DNA of 14,255 nt from an uncultured Pseudomonadota bacterium (GCA_937996755.1 CALKUS010000003.1:1-14255), one strand, 5' to 3'. Counted from the first letter of the stretch, positions 1 to 8,284 are shown. Notes: a model not told the origin generated them from the sequence alone. Numbers and translations: made by a program.

Positions 1-1018
<1,018 letters not shown>

Positions 1019-1043
1019 GGTTCCTTCCTCCGGCTGGGCGGGC

Positions 1044-1079
1044 GGCTAGCCTAATTCCTCGGTTCCCCGGCGGCTAGCC
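1044..1079 (-). promoter_or_regulatory. icd: putative icd promoter with paired GGCTAGCC palindromes
   Basis: On the minus strand a TAGGCT box (1053-1048) lies about 30 bp before the icd start and could be a -10 element; no good -35 is visible. The perfect 8-bp palindrome GGCTAGCC occurs at 1044-1051, overlapping this box, and again at 1072-1079, 28 bp away near the -35 zone. The pair could be an operator. This is inference from position and symmetry only. Confidence 0.35.
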
Positions 1080-1144
1080 CGTCGCGGGCGCAAATGTCGC
1101 GCAAGCACGCAGGAACCGCGACGACCCGGGCGTGCCGCGCGTCC

Positions 1145-1150
1145 TACACT
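1145..1150 (+). promoter_or_regulatory. putative -10 box of the DUF1579-like gene
   Basis: TACACT sits 35 bp before the ATG at 1185. A GGAG Shine-Dalgarno lies between the two. No recognisable TTGACA-like -35 is present at the expected distance, so the call rests on the TAnnnT box and its position alone. Confidence 0.35.
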
Positions 1151-1184
1151 CGGCTTCGTACGGCAAAGCCAACGGAGTCCCGCC

Positions 1185-1670
1185 ATGTCGCTCGCCGGAG
1201 TGCTGCTCATGTCCCTCGCCACCGCCCTGCCGGCGCCCGCCTGCGGCGACCCGACCCACCAGTTCGACTTCTGGATCGGCGCCTGGGACGTGCGAGGCAA
1301 CGACGCGGCGGCACAGCCGAAAGGCACGAACACGATCCGCCGCGTCGACGGCTGCGCGCTGCTCGAGGAATGGGTGGGCGCCAAGGGCACGACCGGCCAC
1401 AGCCTGAACGTGTTCGACGCGACGGACGGCAAGTGGCACCAGTTCTGGGTCGACAGCTCGGGCAGCGTGCTGCGCCTGTCGGGCGGGCTGGTCGGCGACG
1501 AAATGGTAATGACCGGTGTGGCACCGTCGAGCGGCGGTGCCATGCAGCAGCAACGCATCACCTGGAGCCCGCGGCCGGACGGCAGCGTGCGCCAGCACTG
1601 GGAAACGTCGGACGACGGCCACGCGTGGACGACCGCATTCGACGGCATCTATCGACACCGCGAGCCCTGA
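1185..1670 (+). CDS. secreted DUF1579-like hypothetical protein
   Basis: A 161-aa protein. Residues 1-20 form a short hydrophobic signal sequence ending in ALPAPAC; cleavage after Ala, or lipidation on Cys20, are both possible, although the lipobox is poor. The mature part begins with the motif FDFWIGAWDV (27-36), typical of the DUF1579 and related small beta-barrel families, followed by a conserved-looking GCALLEEWVG segment. The biochemical role of the family is not established, so none is assigned. The start is supported by a GGAG Shine-Dalgarno 10 bp upstream and by the signal peptide. It diverges from icd and is followed after 35 bp by the YCII gene in the same direction, so the two may be cotranscribed. 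Confidence 0.75.
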   Translation: MSLAGVLLMSLATALPAPACGDPTHQFDFWIGAWDVRGNDAAAQPKGTNTIRRVDGCALLEEWVGAKGTTGHSLNVFDATDGKWHQFWVDSSGSVLRLSGGLVGDEMVMTGVAPSSGGAMQQQRITWSPRPDGSVRQHWETSDDGHAWTTAFDGIYRHREP

Positions 1671-1705
1671 CGGGACCGCGAGGCAGGACGGCCACAGGGG
1701 GCCTG

Positions 1706-2050
1706 ATGAAAACCGTATTCCTGGCTTTGTGCACGCCCGGCAAGCACTGGGTGGCCGGCCAACCGATGCAGGAGCAGCCGTTCTGGGCCGCGCATGCCTC
1801 GTTCATGCACGCGCTGTTCGAATCGGGGCACCTGCTGTTCGGCGGGCCGCTGCCCGAGGCGCCCGGCCGTTTCGTGCTGGTGGTCGCGGCCGCCGAGCGC
1901 AGCGACGTCTTCGCACTGCTCTGCCAGGACCCATGGACGAGCAACGAGGTGATGAAGGTCGAAGCGGTCCACGCGTGGGAGTGGACGATGAACATGGGCG
2001 CGCAACGCAGCAAGCCGCGCGCGGTCGCTAAACGCGCCGCCTCGAACTGA
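1706..2050 (+). CDS. YCII-domain (YciI-like) protein
   Basis: A 114-aa cytoplasmic protein. The start MKTVFLALCTPG, His30 in the segment FWAAHASFMHALFESGHLLFGGPLPE, and the later DPW (75-77) followed by VEAVHAWEW fit the YCII fold, a ferredoxin-like dimeric domain with a conserved His/Asp pair proposed to be catalytic. The last 15 residues are a basic tail (RSKPRAVAKRAASN) outside the domain. The ATG at 1706 is preceded by an AGGGGG Shine-Dalgarno. A longer reading frame exists upstream but overlaps the previous gene and is not supported. The 3' end overlaps the convergent membrane-protein gene by 23 bp. Substrate unknown. Confidence 0.82.
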   Translation: MKTVFLALCTPGKHWVAGQPMQEQPFWAAHASFMHALFESGHLLFGGPLPEAPGRFVLVVAAAERSDVFALLCQDPWTSNEVMKVEAVHAWEWTMNMGAQRSKPRAVAKRAASN

Positions 2051-3344
2051 GCTCGGCACCCGCAAGCGCCGCCGCGAGCAGCGCGGCGAGCGCCGACCAG
2101 AACACGTAGCGCCATTCCGCGCCCGGCGCGAGCAGCGGGAGCGGTGCCGCATACAGCAGTGCGGACAGGGCCAGCACGCCGGCCATGCCGTGCGCGGCGC
2201 GTCGGGCGCGCGGCAGCGCGAGGACCAGCAGCGCGAGCGCGAGGTACGCGCCGCCCCAGAACCACGGCCCGCCGCGATGCGCTTCGGTCCACGCGACGAG
2301 CGCGTCGCGCGCCGGGCGTGGCGGCGGGTCGATGGGCGCCACGCCTTCCGGCACGCGGTATTCGGCGGCGTAGACGAGCCCCGACGGCACGTCGACGGGA
2401 AAGCCCGCGAGCTGCCAGCGCATCAGGAGAGCGCGGTGTGCGAGGTACGCATCCGGATGCGCGCGAATCGCGCGCAGCCACGCGCCGCGGATGTCGGCCA
2501 GCTGCGCCGGCGTGTAGTCGTTGTAGAAGCCGAGCATGATCAGGTTGCTCGCGAACAGCGACGGGATCGACCAGGGCTCGTACCAGCGCTCGAGCGTCGC
2601 GACGTCCAGCTCCGGCGCAACGACGCTCGCCGGCAACAGCTGCTCGCGCGTCCGGATCGAGGCGTCGGCGAGGTCCCACAACGCGAGCGCGGGCCAGATC
2701 GTGCGGTGGCGCGCCCCGAGCGCGCGCTCGACGAGCGACGGGAACAGCGCGAGCAGCGCCGCGAGCGCGACGAACGCGAGCATCGCGCGCCGCGGCGGCG
2801 CCGGCGTCGCGAGCACCCAGGCGAGCGGCAGCACGGCCGGCCAGCCGTTGTGGCGCAGCGCGACCGCGAGCAGCAGCAGCGCGATCGCCGCGATGCGCGC
2901 GGCGCGCGAGCCGTGCATGCGCCAGCTCGCGGCGAGACCCGCGGCCAGCAGCAGCGCCGCCGCGAAGCCGACGTCCTTCCACAGGTGGCAGAGCACGATC
3001 AGCAGCGGCGGCCACCCCGCGATCGCGAGCCAAGCGAGCGTGCGTTTCCAGGTCGACGCGATGCACGTGCCGAGCAGCCACGCGATGCCGACCGCGTACG
3101 CCGCGAGGAACAGCGTGAAGACGCCGCCGGACCCCGGCCATGCGAACGCCACCTGGCGCCAGAGCCAGGACATGAGCGGCGGATGCACGTTGTCGTACGT
3201 GCCCGACAGCGCCTGCGCGTACTGCGCCTGCGCGTCGCTCGACATGAACCCGGGAAATCCGAGCCACAGCAGCGCCGCGAGCGTCGCGACCGCGGCGAGC
3301 GCGATCCACGCCCACGGCGGGCGCGCCGTCGGCGCCACGTTCAC
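2028..3344 (-). CDS. multi-pass membrane protein, GT-C glycosyltransferase-like
   Basis: A 438-aa integral membrane protein with about ten hydrophobic segments, starting with one at residues 11-30. The first loop carries SSDA (Asp37) and shortly after HPPL (54-57). An acidic residue in the first extracytoplasmic loop followed by an HPP motif is typical of GT-C polyprenyl-phosphate-dependent glycosyltransferases (PMT/ArnT/GT39-like), so a lipid-linked sugar transferase acting at the periplasmic face is plausible but inferred. The start is the GTG at 3344, which overlaps the zapE stop codon in a GTGA arrangement; another GTG two codons later is possible. It is the last gene of the hydrolase-zapE operon, and its 3' end overlaps the convergent YCII gene. 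No partner gene (flippase, sugar carrier) is visible nearby. Confidence 0.72.
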   Translation of the reverse strand: MNVAPTARPPWAWIALAAVATLAALLWLGFPGFMSSDAQAQYAQALSGTYDNVHPPLMSWLWRQVAFAWPGSGGVFTLFLAAYAVGIAWLLGTCIASTWKRTLAWLAIAGWPPLLIVLCHLWKDVGFAAALLLAAGLAASWRMHGSRAARIAAIALLLLAVALRHNGWPAVLPLAWVLATPAPPRRAMLAFVALAALLALFPSLVERALGARHRTIWPALALWDLADASIRTREQLLPASVVAPELDVATLERWYEPWSIPSLFASNLIMLGFYNDYTPAQLADIRGAWLRAIRAHPDAYLAHRALLMRWQLAGFPVDVPSGLVYAAEYRVPEGVAPIDPPPRPARDALVAWTEAHRGGPWFWGGAYLALALLVLALPRARRAAHGMAGVLALSALLYAAPLPLLAPGAEWRYVFWSALAALLAAALAGAELSSRRRV

Positions 3345-4423
3345 GGCCGGTGGCCGCGCGCGAGGTACTCCTCGCTCTGCATCTCGAGCAGGCGCGATTG
3401 CGTGCGCGTGAACTCGAGCGCGAGGCGCTCGCCCGCGTAGAGCTCGGGCACGGCCACCGCGGCGGAGAGCGCGAGGTTCACGTTGCGGTCGTAGAACTCG
3501 TCGACCAGGTGCACGAAGCGGCGCGCGGCGTCGTCGCGCAGCGCGTCGAAGCGCGGCACGTTCGAGACGAGCACGGTGTTGAAGCTCTTCGCGACCTCGA
3601 TGTAATCGGCGACCGCGCGCGGGCCCTCGCACAGCGCGTCGAACTCGAACCACGCAATGCCGTCGGCGCGCCGCTTGATCGCGATCGCGCGGTGGTTGAT
3701 CGCGATCTCGCCCGCGCCCTTCGCGGCGCCCGGCGCGACGCGCGCGAAGAGGTCGGCGAGCTGCGCCTCGGCGTCCGGGCCGTTCGGGCAGTGGTACACG
3801 GGCGCGGCGGTCAGCGCGCGCAGGCGGTAGTCGGTCGGCGAAACGAGGTTCAGCACCTCGCAGTTGCGCTCGATGCGCGCGATCGCGGGCAGGAACTTCG
3901 CGCGCTGCAGGCCATCGCGGTACAGCTCCTTGGGCGGGATGTTCGACGTCGTCACGAGCGTTGCGCCCGCGCGCATCAGGTGGCGCAGCAGCTCGGACAG
4001 GATCATCGCGTCGCCGATGTCCTGCACGAAGAACTCGTCCAGGCACAGCAGCGGCCGCTCCGCGAAATGCTTCGCGACTTCCTCCAGCGGATCGGCGCGG
4101 TCGCGAATCTTCGCGAGCTCCGCGTGCACGCGACCCATGAAGCGATGGAAGTGCACGCGCAGGCAGAGCTCGGGCGGCAGCGACTCGTGCAGCAGGTCCA
4201 TGAGGAACGTCTTGCCGCGGCCGACGCCGCCCCAGAGATAGAGGCCTTTGACGCGCTTGTGGCGGCCGAACAGCCGCGCGACGCGCTCGGCGAGCGACGC
4301 GTCCGCGCGTGCGCGCATCTCGCGCGCGATGCGGTCCATCGGGACGAGCGCCGCGCGTTGCGCGGGATCGTCGCTGCGCTCGCCCGCCCGCACGAGCGCG
4401 TCGTAGCGCTGCGACGGCAGCAT
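3341..4423 (-). CDS. zapE: cell division protein ZapE (AFG1-like ATPase)
   Basis: A 360-aa AFG1/ZapE-family P-loop ATPase. In E. coli ZapE associates with the Z-ring during constriction under stress and destabilises FtsZ polymers; mitochondrial AFG1/LACE1 homologues act in protein quality control. Visible: Walker A GGVGRGKT (65-72), the following FLMDLLHESLP and RVHFHRFM segments characteristic of the family, Walker B LLCLDEFFVQDI (125-136), and the sensor segment TLVTTSNIPPKELYRDGLQ (155-173). Length is close to the E. coli protein (375 aa). The ATG overlaps the hydrolase stop codon (TGATG), and the stop overlaps the next GTG (GTGA), so translation of all three genes is probably coupled. No promoter of its own is visible. 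Confidence 0.95.
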   Translation of the reverse strand: MLPSQRYDALVRAGERSDDPAQRAALVPMDRIAREMRARADASLAERVARLFGRHKRVKGLYLWGGVGRGKTFLMDLLHESLPPELCLRVHFHRFMGRVHAELAKIRDRADPLEEVAKHFAERPLLCLDEFFVQDIGDAMILSELLRHLMRAGATLVTTSNIPPKELYRDGLQRAKFLPAIARIERNCEVLNLVSPTDYRLRALTAAPVYHCPNGPDAEAQLADLFARVAPGAAKGAGEIAINHRAIAIKRRADGIAWFEFDALCEGPRAVADYIEVAKSFNTVLVSNVPRFDALRDDAARRFVHLVDEFYDRNVNLALSAAVAVPELYAGERLALEFTRTQSRLLEMQSEEYLARGHRP

Positions 4424-5118
4424 CACGCGCCGGCGGTTTCCAGCGGCGGCAGGTTCGGCCGCACGGCATTCTTCAGCGCGCCGCGCAGGTCCATCAGCTT
4501 GCGGTGGAAGAAGTGCCCCGCTTCCGGCATCAACACCAGCTGCGGCGGGTCGGGCATCGCGCGCACCCAGTCGCGCACCGGCTGCGGCGGCGCGACGTCG
4601 TCGTCCTCGCCCTGCACGACGAGCCACGGCGCGTGCGGATGCGGCAGCGCCGCGAACGCGTACTTCTCGACCGGCGGCGCGATCGACACCAGTTGCGCAA
4701 GCTTCGGCAGGTGGCGCGCGGCGCGTGCCGCGACGTAGGAGCCGAAGGAGAAGCCGGCCAGCCAGAGCACGTCGTTCGGCCGCACGCGCTGCACCCACTC
4801 GCAGACGGCGAGCAGGTCGTCCATCTCGCCGTTGCCCTCGTCGTGCGCGCCGGCGGACGCACCCACGCCGCGGAAGTTGAAGCGCACGGTGCGCAGGCCG
4901 AGCTCGCGCAGCGAGCGGTCGGTGATCGTCACCACCTTGTTGTGCATCGTGCCGCCGTGCAGCGGATGCGGATGGCAGATGACGGCCGTGCCGAGGCGCG
5001 CCTCGGCGGGCTCCGGCACCTCGACGGCGACCTCGATCGCGCCGGCCGGGCCGGGCAGCAGGAAGGTGGTGGCCTGCTGCGGGAAGGCGGCGGGCGCGAC
5101 AGGAGCGGCGGCGTTCAT
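4423..5118 (-). CDS. alpha/beta hydrolase, COG2945 type
   Basis: A 231-aa single-domain alpha/beta hydrolase. Visible: the family signature CHPHPLHGGTMHNKVV (48-63), the nucleophile elbow GFSFG with Ser124, the acid within GEDDDVA (172-174), and the catalytic His202 in AGHFFH. The signature, including the oxyanion-hole HPHP, is that of the COG2945 hydrolases, whose substrates are mostly unknown; esters or acyl groups are likely. There is no signal peptide, so it is cytoplasmic. It is the first gene of the operon with zapE and the GT-C-like protein (TGATG overlap). No Shine-Dalgarno precedes the ATG; a TAGAAT box ends 8 nt before it, so the mRNA may be leaderless. Confidence 0.88.
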   Translation of the reverse strand: MNAAAPVAPAAFPQQATTFLLPGPAGAIEVAVEVPEPAEARLGTAVICHPHPLHGGTMHNKVVTITDRSLRELGLRTVRFNFRGVGASAGAHDEGNGEMDDLLAVCEWVQRVRPNDVLWLAGFSFGSYVAARAARHLPKLAQLVSIAPPVEKYAFAALPHPHAPWLVVQGEDDDVAPPQPVRDWVRAMPDPPQLVLMPEAGHFFHRKLMDLRGALKNAVRPNLPPLETAGA

Positions 5119-5162
5119 GGCCGGCGATTCTATTCGACAGCCGACCCCATATGCTTCGCGGC
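5119..5162. promoter_or_regulatory. 44-bp divergent promoter, both transcripts probably leaderless
   Basis: The only sequence between the hydrolase ATG and the acpH ATG. Leftward -10: TAGAAT (5132-5127), 8 nt before the hydrolase ATG. Rightward -10: TATGCT (5150-5155), 7 nt before the acpH ATG. The boxes are 17 bp apart, so each lies where the other's -35 would be. Neither gene has a Shine-Dalgarno. Start sites are predicted at or next to the first codon. The -35 hexamers are poor matches. Confidence 0.55.
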
Positions 5163-5780
5163 ATGAACCATCTCGCGCACCTCCTGGTGGCCGGCGAAGG
5201 CGCCGACTGGCGGCGCGGCGCCGTGCTCGGCGACTTCTGGCGCGGTGCCGTGCCTGCGGACTGGCCGCCCGCGCTGCGCGCGAGCGTGCGCCTGCACCGG
5301 CGCGTCGACGGCTTCGTCGATGCGCGCCTGGGCGCGGCGCGTGCGCGCTTCGAGCCGCCGTGGCGTCGCTATGCCGGCATCGTGCTCGACGTCTGGTTCG
5401 ACCACCTGCTCGCGCGCGACTTCGAGCGCCTGGCGGGCGAGCCGCTGCCGGCGTTCGCCGCGCGCATCGCGCCGACGCTCGCCGCTGGCGCGACGGACTG
5501 GCCGCTCGCGGCGCGGATCTACGTCGCGCGCCTCGCACAGGACGGCGGCGCAGGACTCGTCGCGTATGCGCAGCTGGAGCACGTCGAACGAGTCTATGCG
5601 CGCATCGCGCAACGGCTCGCGCGCGACAACCCGATCGCGGATGCGCTGGACGCCGTGCTGCCGCTGGCGCCGGCGCTCGCGCGAGATTTCGCGGCGCTGT
5701 GGCCGTTGCTCTCCGAGTTTGCGCGAGGCGAACGGGAGCGGCTCTTCTTCGACGAGCAGGGACTAGGGGCTAGGGGCTAG
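5163..5780 (+). CDS. acpH: acyl carrier protein phosphodiesterase (ACP hydrolyase)
   Basis: A 205-aa AcpH-family enzyme that removes the 4'-phosphopantetheine group from holo-ACP, giving apo-ACP. The N-terminus MNHLAHLLVAG and the metal-ligand pattern of this HD-like family are present: D24 in VLGDFWRG, H45 and D49 in RLHRRVD, and D76, D80 and H81 in LDVWFDHLL. The start at 5163 matches the E. coli protein start; the frame also offers an ATG at 5151, which would add four residues but falls on the -10 box. No Shine-Dalgarno precedes the start, so a leaderless mRNA is likely. The last six residues (GLGARG) and the TAG stop are encoded by heptad repeats, so the native C-terminus probably ended near FFDEQ. 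Confidence 0.9.
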   Translation: MNHLAHLLVAGEGADWRRGAVLGDFWRGAVPADWPPALRASVRLHRRVDGFVDARLGAARARFEPPWRRYAGIVLDVWFDHLLARDFERLAGEPLPAFAARIAPTLAAGATDWPLAARIYVARLAQDGGAGLVAYAQLEHVERVYARIAQRLARDNPIADALDAVLPLAPALARDFAALWPLLSEFARGERERLFFDEQGLGARG

Positions 5781-5880
5781 GGCGACTGCACCGGAGATCC
5801 GCACGCGCTGCTGTGCAGACGGCAGGCTTCGACGAGTTTCGGTGTCGCGCCCTAGCCCCTAGACCCTAGCCCCTAGTCCC
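5759..5880. repeat. inverted pair of CTAGGGG-type heptad arrays
   Basis: The left arm (5759-5784, plus strand) reads GGGACTAGGGGCTAGGG, then one more heptad, then CG. The right arm (5848-5880) is its reverse complement with four heptads instead of three and one T/G difference. The arms share the outer GGGACTA unit and the inner GGGCG end, with a 63-bp spacer. The acpH TAG (5778-5780) lies inside the left arm, and the nuclease TAG (5882-5880) begins at the outer edge of the right arm. As RNA from either side this could fold into a long hairpin and act as a bidirectional terminator. Confidence 0.85.
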
Positions 5881-7679
5881 TATCTTTTCAGGCCCACGAT
5901 CAGCGGATCGTGGTCGGACGAGCGGAACGGGCCAGCCTGATACCAGCGTGCACGCTCCGCCGTGCCCTTGTGCTCGACGTTGTAGTCGAACGCGTCGGAC
6001 TCGTCGGCGTTCACGTGCCACTCCCCGGCGTCGACGATGCGCGCGGCGAGCGCGGGCGTGGCGAGCGCATGGTCGAGGCGGCCGCTCTCGCCGTCGAAGA
6101 CGAAGCTGTAGGCCTTGTCGCCGAGCGCGCGCGCGATCACGTCGACGTAGCCGGCGTCGCGCAGCACGCGCAGCGGGTCTTCCTCGCCGTGCGAGTTGAG
6201 GTCGCCGACGACGAGCGTCTGCGCGGCGGCGCCCTGCGCCGTCGGATCGGTCGCGAGCCAGTCGGCGAGCTCGCGCGCGGCCTGTGCGCGCAGCGCGTTC
6301 CAGCAGCCCTGGCCGTCGTGGTGGTCGCCGTTCGCGGCGTCGGATTCGCCGCAGCGCTTGGACTTGAGGTGGTTCGCGACGAGCACGAACGGATCGCCGC
6401 CCGCGACCGGCGCGAAGGCCTGCACGAGCGGAACGCGGTTGCCGCTCGCGAACGCGCCGGTTTCGAGCACGGCCGGTGCGCCGAGCGGCTTCAGCGTCGA
6501 CGTGCGATAGATCATCGCGACGCCGATCTGGTCGCTGCCGACACCCGCGGCGTCGCGCGCGACGAATGCGTAGTCGCCGCGCTCCTCGCCGAGCCGCGCG
6601 TTGAGCGCGCGCACGAAGCCGGCGATCGTGGATTCCTCGCCATAGCCGTCGTTCTCGACTTCCATCAGCGCCGCCGCGTCCGGCGCGATGGCCGCGACCG
6701 CGCCGACCAGCTTGTCGGTCTGGCGTGCGAGCTCGGCCGGCTCGTTCGCGCCGCGCGGCGTCGGGAAGCCGCCGCCGGCGCCGTCGCCGTTGAACAGGTT
6801 CAGCAGATTGAAGCCCGCGATGCGGATCTCGCCGCGCACTTTCGGCGGCTTCTTCTCGCGCGGCGCCTGCTCGACGGCACCGATCGGCGCGCTGAGCTGC
6901 AGCCGGCGCATGCCGGCGCGGAGGTCGAGCACGCCGGTGACGTCCCGGACCACGCTGCCCGTGCGCCAGGTGGCGCGCGTGGAGAGCGGCGACTTGCCGA
7001 GGATCCAGAGCTTGTCGGGGAATTCCGTGTCGCGTCCGTCGTCGAGCCGCACGCGCGCGGCGGCGTTCGCCGCCGCCATCGCTTCCGCCTCGACACCGGG
7101 GGCATGGCGCTCGGTCGCGTGCACGAGGCGACCGGCGAACGAGACGTCGAGCGCACCCTGGCGCAGCAGGTCGTCGTTGCCGGTGACCGTGAGCGGACCG
7201 GGCAGCGTGAGGCGCATGCCTTCGTAGCGCGACCAGTCGGCCGGTGCCTGCGCGAGCGCGATGGGCGCCGGCAGCGGCCCTTCGCCGCAACGCGCGGCGG
7301 AGCCGCCGGTGATCGCGACGATTGCGGCGTTCGGCTCGCCGATCGCACGCAGCGTGCCGCGTACGCGCAGGTTGGTGCCCACGGTCGGCAGCGCGGCGTC
7401 CTGCGCGACGAACACGGCGCGCGCGGCGTCGGCCGCCGTCGCCGCAGGCGACTGCAGGTAGTAACCGCGCGGGCCTTCCGGCCAGCTCGCGACGACCACG
7501 CCCTGCACCTCGACGACTTCGCCGAGCTTCGCGCTGCGGCCCGCTCCGCCCTGCACGTCGGCGAGCGCGGACACGGGCGCGTCGCAGCGCAGGGCGCCGC
7601 GCGTGGGCGGCTGCGTCGACGGACCGCAGGCGGCGAGAGGCAGCAGCAGGAGCGCGGAAGTCGCGCGGCGGATGGTCAT
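5880..7679 (-). CDS. ExeM/NucH-type extracellular endonuclease lipoprotein
   Basis: A 599-aa protein with a signal peptide ending in a good lipobox (PLAAC, Cys18), so a lipoprotein at the cell surface or in the periplasm. Residues about 45-260 resemble the OB-fold/tail region that precedes the catalytic part of ExeM-like nucleases. Residues about 285-599 form an endonuclease/exonuclease/phosphatase domain with the expected motifs: AGFNLLNLFN (Asn291), MEVEN (Glu340), VANHLKSK (His437), VGDLNSH (Asp493, Asn495), LDHALA (Asp536) and the terminal SSDHDP (Asp589, His590). Cys443 and Cys459 flank an NGDHHDGQG loop and probably form a disulphide. Expected to degrade extracellular DNA with divalent metal. 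The start has GGAG 8 nt upstream. It lies 64 bp downstream of the cytochrome gene behind two hairpins, so expression is probably separate. The stop codon belongs to the heptad repeat. Confidence 0.87.
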   Translation of the reverse strand: MTIRRATSALLLLPLAACGPSTQPPTRGALRCDAPVSALADVQGGAGRSAKLGEVVEVQGVVVASWPEGPRGYYLQSPAATAADAARAVFVAQDAALPTVGTNLRVRGTLRAIGEPNAAIVAITGGSAARCGEGPLPAPIALAQAPADWSRYEGMRLTLPGPLTVTGNDDLLRQGALDVSFAGRLVHATERHAPGVEAEAMAAANAAARVRLDDGRDTEFPDKLWILGKSPLSTRATWRTGSVVRDVTGVLDLRAGMRRLQLSAPIGAVEQAPREKKPPKVRGEIRIAGFNLLNLFNGDGAGGGFPTPRGANEPAELARQTDKLVGAVAAIAPDAAALMEVENDGYGEESTIAGFVRALNARLGEERGDYAFVARDAAGVGSDQIGVAMIYRTSTLKPLGAPAVLETGAFASGNRVPLVQAFAPVAGGDPFVLVANHLKSKRCGESDAANGDHHDGQGCWNALRAQAARELADWLATDPTAQGAAAQTLVVGDLNSHGEEDPLRVLRDAGYVDVIARALGDKAYSFVFDGESGRLDHALATPALAARIVDAGEWHVNADESDAFDYNVEHKGTAERARWYQAGPFRSSDHDPLIVGLKR

Positions 7680-7699
7680 TTCAGGCTCCGGAAACGACA

Positions 7700-7747
7700 G
7701 CGCCGCCCGCAGGCGGCGCGATGATCGCCCACAGGGTGGGCTCCTAC
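7700..7747 (-). repeat. GTAG-type REP hairpin plus second hairpin, likely terminator
   Basis: On the minus strand the sequence GTAGGAGCCCACCCTGTGGG, starting at 7747, forms a 6-bp stem (GCCCAC/GTGGGC, 7741-7727) with a 3-nt loop behind a GTAG head. This is the form of the REP elements known from Stenotrophomonas and other xanthomonads. The TAG stop of the cytochrome gene (7746-7744) is part of the GTAG head. A second perfect 8-bp stem (7700-7707 with 7712-7719) follows. Together they probably terminate or stabilise the cytochrome transcript before the nuclease gene. No T-run is present. Confidence 0.7.
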
Positions 7748-8259
7748 TGGACGTTGTCGACCATCCACTTGACGGTCGCGGCCACCTGCTCGTCGGTGAG
7801 CGACGGGTTGCCGCCCTTCGCCGGCATGATGCCCGCCTTGCCCTGGAAGCCCTGCGTCGCGTGCTGCACGAGCACGTCGGCGCCCTGTGCGATGCGCGCG
7901 TCCCAGGCCGCGTGCTCGAGCTTCGGCGCGCCGCCGGCGCCGGAGGCGTGGCAGGCCGAGCAGAGCTTGCCGTAGATCACCGAGCCGTCCAGCGTGCCTT
8001 CGTACGCGACCTGGCTCGCGGCAGCGGCCTTCGCCGCAGCCTGCGCCGCGGCGAGCGCGGCCCGGCCGGTGTCGCCGGCGTAGGAGTCGGACACCGGCAG
8101 CAGGCGCGCGTCGACCTGCGCGGCCTTCGCCGGGTTCTCTTCGCTCGGCAGCGTCGCGTAGACCCACCACGCGCCGATGATGAGCAGCACCATCACGGCG
8201 AACAGGCCGGCGATGACCTGCGCGAAATGCTTGAGGAACACCAGATCGTGCTTGTTCAC
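7744..8259 (-). CDS. membrane-anchored cytochrome c5-like protein
   Basis: A 171-aa electron carrier. An N-terminal transmembrane anchor (about 14-36) is followed by an Ala-rich linker (about 64-82) and a c-type haem domain with CSACH (Cys100, Cys103, His104) and the probable axial Met145 in GIMPAKGG, then LTDEQVAATVKWMVDN, the usual C-terminal helix. This matches the c5 family, which donates electrons to terminal oxidases on the periplasmic side. The start is GTG at 8259, with only a weak GGGA upstream; no nearby ATG keeps the membrane anchor. It diverges from the GntR regulator, which could control it. The stop is supplied by a REP element. Confidence 0.9.
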   Translation of the reverse strand: MNKHDLVFLKHFAQVIAGLFAVMVLLIIGAWWVYATLPSEENPAKAAQVDARLLPVSDSYAGDTGRAALAAAQAAAKAAAASQVAYEGTLDGSVIYGKLCSACHASGAGGAPKLEHAAWDARIAQGADVLVQHATQGFQGKAGIMPAKGGNPSLTDEQVAATVKWMVDNVQ

Positions 8260-8284
8260 TGGACCAAGTCCCGGCGGATGGCGC

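Noticed and set aside
1094..1705. N-terminal extension of the YCII protein
   Set aside because: It overlaps the DUF1579-like gene almost entirely and is low-complexity Arg-rich; the YCII fold starts at MKTVFLAL.
1558..3315. Long minus-strand frame running under the YCII and membrane-protein genes
   Set aside because: It is out of frame with the membrane protein that shows clear hydrophobic segments, and its composition is shadow-like Arg/Ala.
5759..5880. CRISPR array or telomere-like origin at the heptad repeats
   Set aside because: Units are contiguous 7-mers without spacers, in two short inverted arms at a gene junction; nothing else supports CRISPR or an origin.
5910..7724. Very long plus-strand open frame antisense to the nuclease gene
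   Set aside because: It is Arg/Ala/Gly-rich with no recognisable domain and mirrors the codon pattern of the well-supported lipoprotein nuclease; GC-rich DNA makes long shadow frames.
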